DNA of 37,420 nt from Gammaproteobacteria bacterium. Lineage in GTDB: Bacteria > Pseudomonadota > Gammaproteobacteria > UBA6429 > Thiohalophilaceae. The notes under the pieces were generated by a model, which was not told the origin of the DNA, did no database searches, and saw only the letters and a list, made by a program, of their open reading frames with translations. This document shows positions 37,072 to 37,420 of the stretch, piece after piece (positions within the stretch are counted from its first letter, which is position 1; each line of letters starts with the position of its first letter). The DNA lies in NCBI GenBank assembly GCA_015491815.1, contig WFVC01000102.1, positions 1 to 37,420 on the forward strand. Reading direction: 5' to 3'. Made by a program: the position numbers and the translations under genes.

Positions 37072-37420
37072 TTCCTCGCTATGAATGATTTCGAATGGTG
37101 AAGGCCCAAGGTTAAAGAAACGTGACGTCTGGGTGACAGTCTGATGACAGATGCTTGAACAATTCGAATTTCGCTGGGTAATGTGCAATATGAATCTGAA
37201 TAGAGCTGGATGATGTCCGGCGTTGTTCTTTAACAAAGGGGCTGGCGTTTTAGCCTGTTGGATTGTCAAAAAGGTGAGGCAAGATGGCGGATAAGTCTGG
37301 ATAACTATTGAGCAAGATGATACGCAACTACTATTACTAAGGTCATATGGCTAAAGTTTAAACATTAATTATAATGTTTTAAACTTAGAATAAGTCTGGA
37401 ATAACAACGCTTTAATTACC
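37072..37420. other. Right-end region upstream of the glycosyltransferase operon
   Basis: 349 bp to the window edge. It holds the tandem PhoB box at 37122-37150. Beyond about 37290 it becomes AT-rich, and no gene could be supported on either strand. Confidence 0.5.
37122..37150 (-). promoter_or_regulatory. Tandem PhoB box upstream of the first glycosyltransferase
   Basis: On the minus strand CTGTCAT-CAGA-CTGTCAC (37150-37133) matches the E. coli Pho box pattern at 16 of 18 positions. A third repeat, ACGTCAC (37128-37122), follows in the same 11-bp register. The core box ends 62 bp before the ATG. No excellent -10 is seen; TTTAAC about 17 bp downstream of the core is a candidate. Confidence 0.74.

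Overview
The window looks like part of the chromosome of a facultatively anaerobic, sulfur-oxidising, denitrifying gammaproteobacterium (Chromatiales-like). That placement is inferred from gene content: complete nir (cytochrome cd1/heme d1) and nap clusters, an E. coli-order napFDAGHBC operon, O2-independent ubiquinone genes (ubiU, ubiV, ubiT), cytoplasmic sulfite dehydrogenase (soeABC) and a qmoAB-hdrCB module. Base composition is even and moderate, and no transposase, prophage, tRNA, rRNA or CRISPR array was seen.

Layout. 1-9253 (+): the 3' end of one nirS, a strong terminator, then a second complete nirS with its own FNR/Dnr-type box, followed by the full heme d1 set nirE-C-F-D-L-G-H-J-N. 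9557-15856 (+): napFDAGHBC behind another FNR-type box. 16114-19050 (+): a perfect FNR box, then a YhcC-type radical SAM gene, ubiU and ubiV. 19181-20605 (+): a beta-carbonic anhydrase and a HIT protein, separated by a palindrome-rich, MITE-like insertion. 28289 down to 20617 (-): soeA, soeB, soeC, a PAS histidine kinase/FixJ-type regulator pair, and ubiT behind a fourth FNR-like box. 28932-33986 (+): qmoA-qmoB-hdrC-hdrB, divergent from soeABC across a 642-bp AT-rich spacer and closed by a 17-bp-stem terminator. 37071 down to 34081 (-): glycosyltransferase, PAP2 phosphatase, glycosyltransferase.

How it works together. Nap (periplasmic nitrate to nitrite) and NirS (nitrite to NO) are terminal acceptors. 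UbiUVT supplies ubiquinone without oxygen. SoeABC and Qmo/Hdr (with AprBA presumably elsewhere) feed electrons from sulfite into the quinone pool. FNR-type boxes in front of nirS2, nap, yhcC-ubiUV and ubiT tie the respiratory blocks into one anaerobic regulon.

The least expected signal is at the right end. Two well-formed PhoB boxes lie at nearly the same distance (about 60 bp) upstream of the first glycosyltransferase and of the PAP2 gene. This suggests a phosphate-starvation membrane-remodelling operon: phosphatidate to diacylglycerol to glycolipid.
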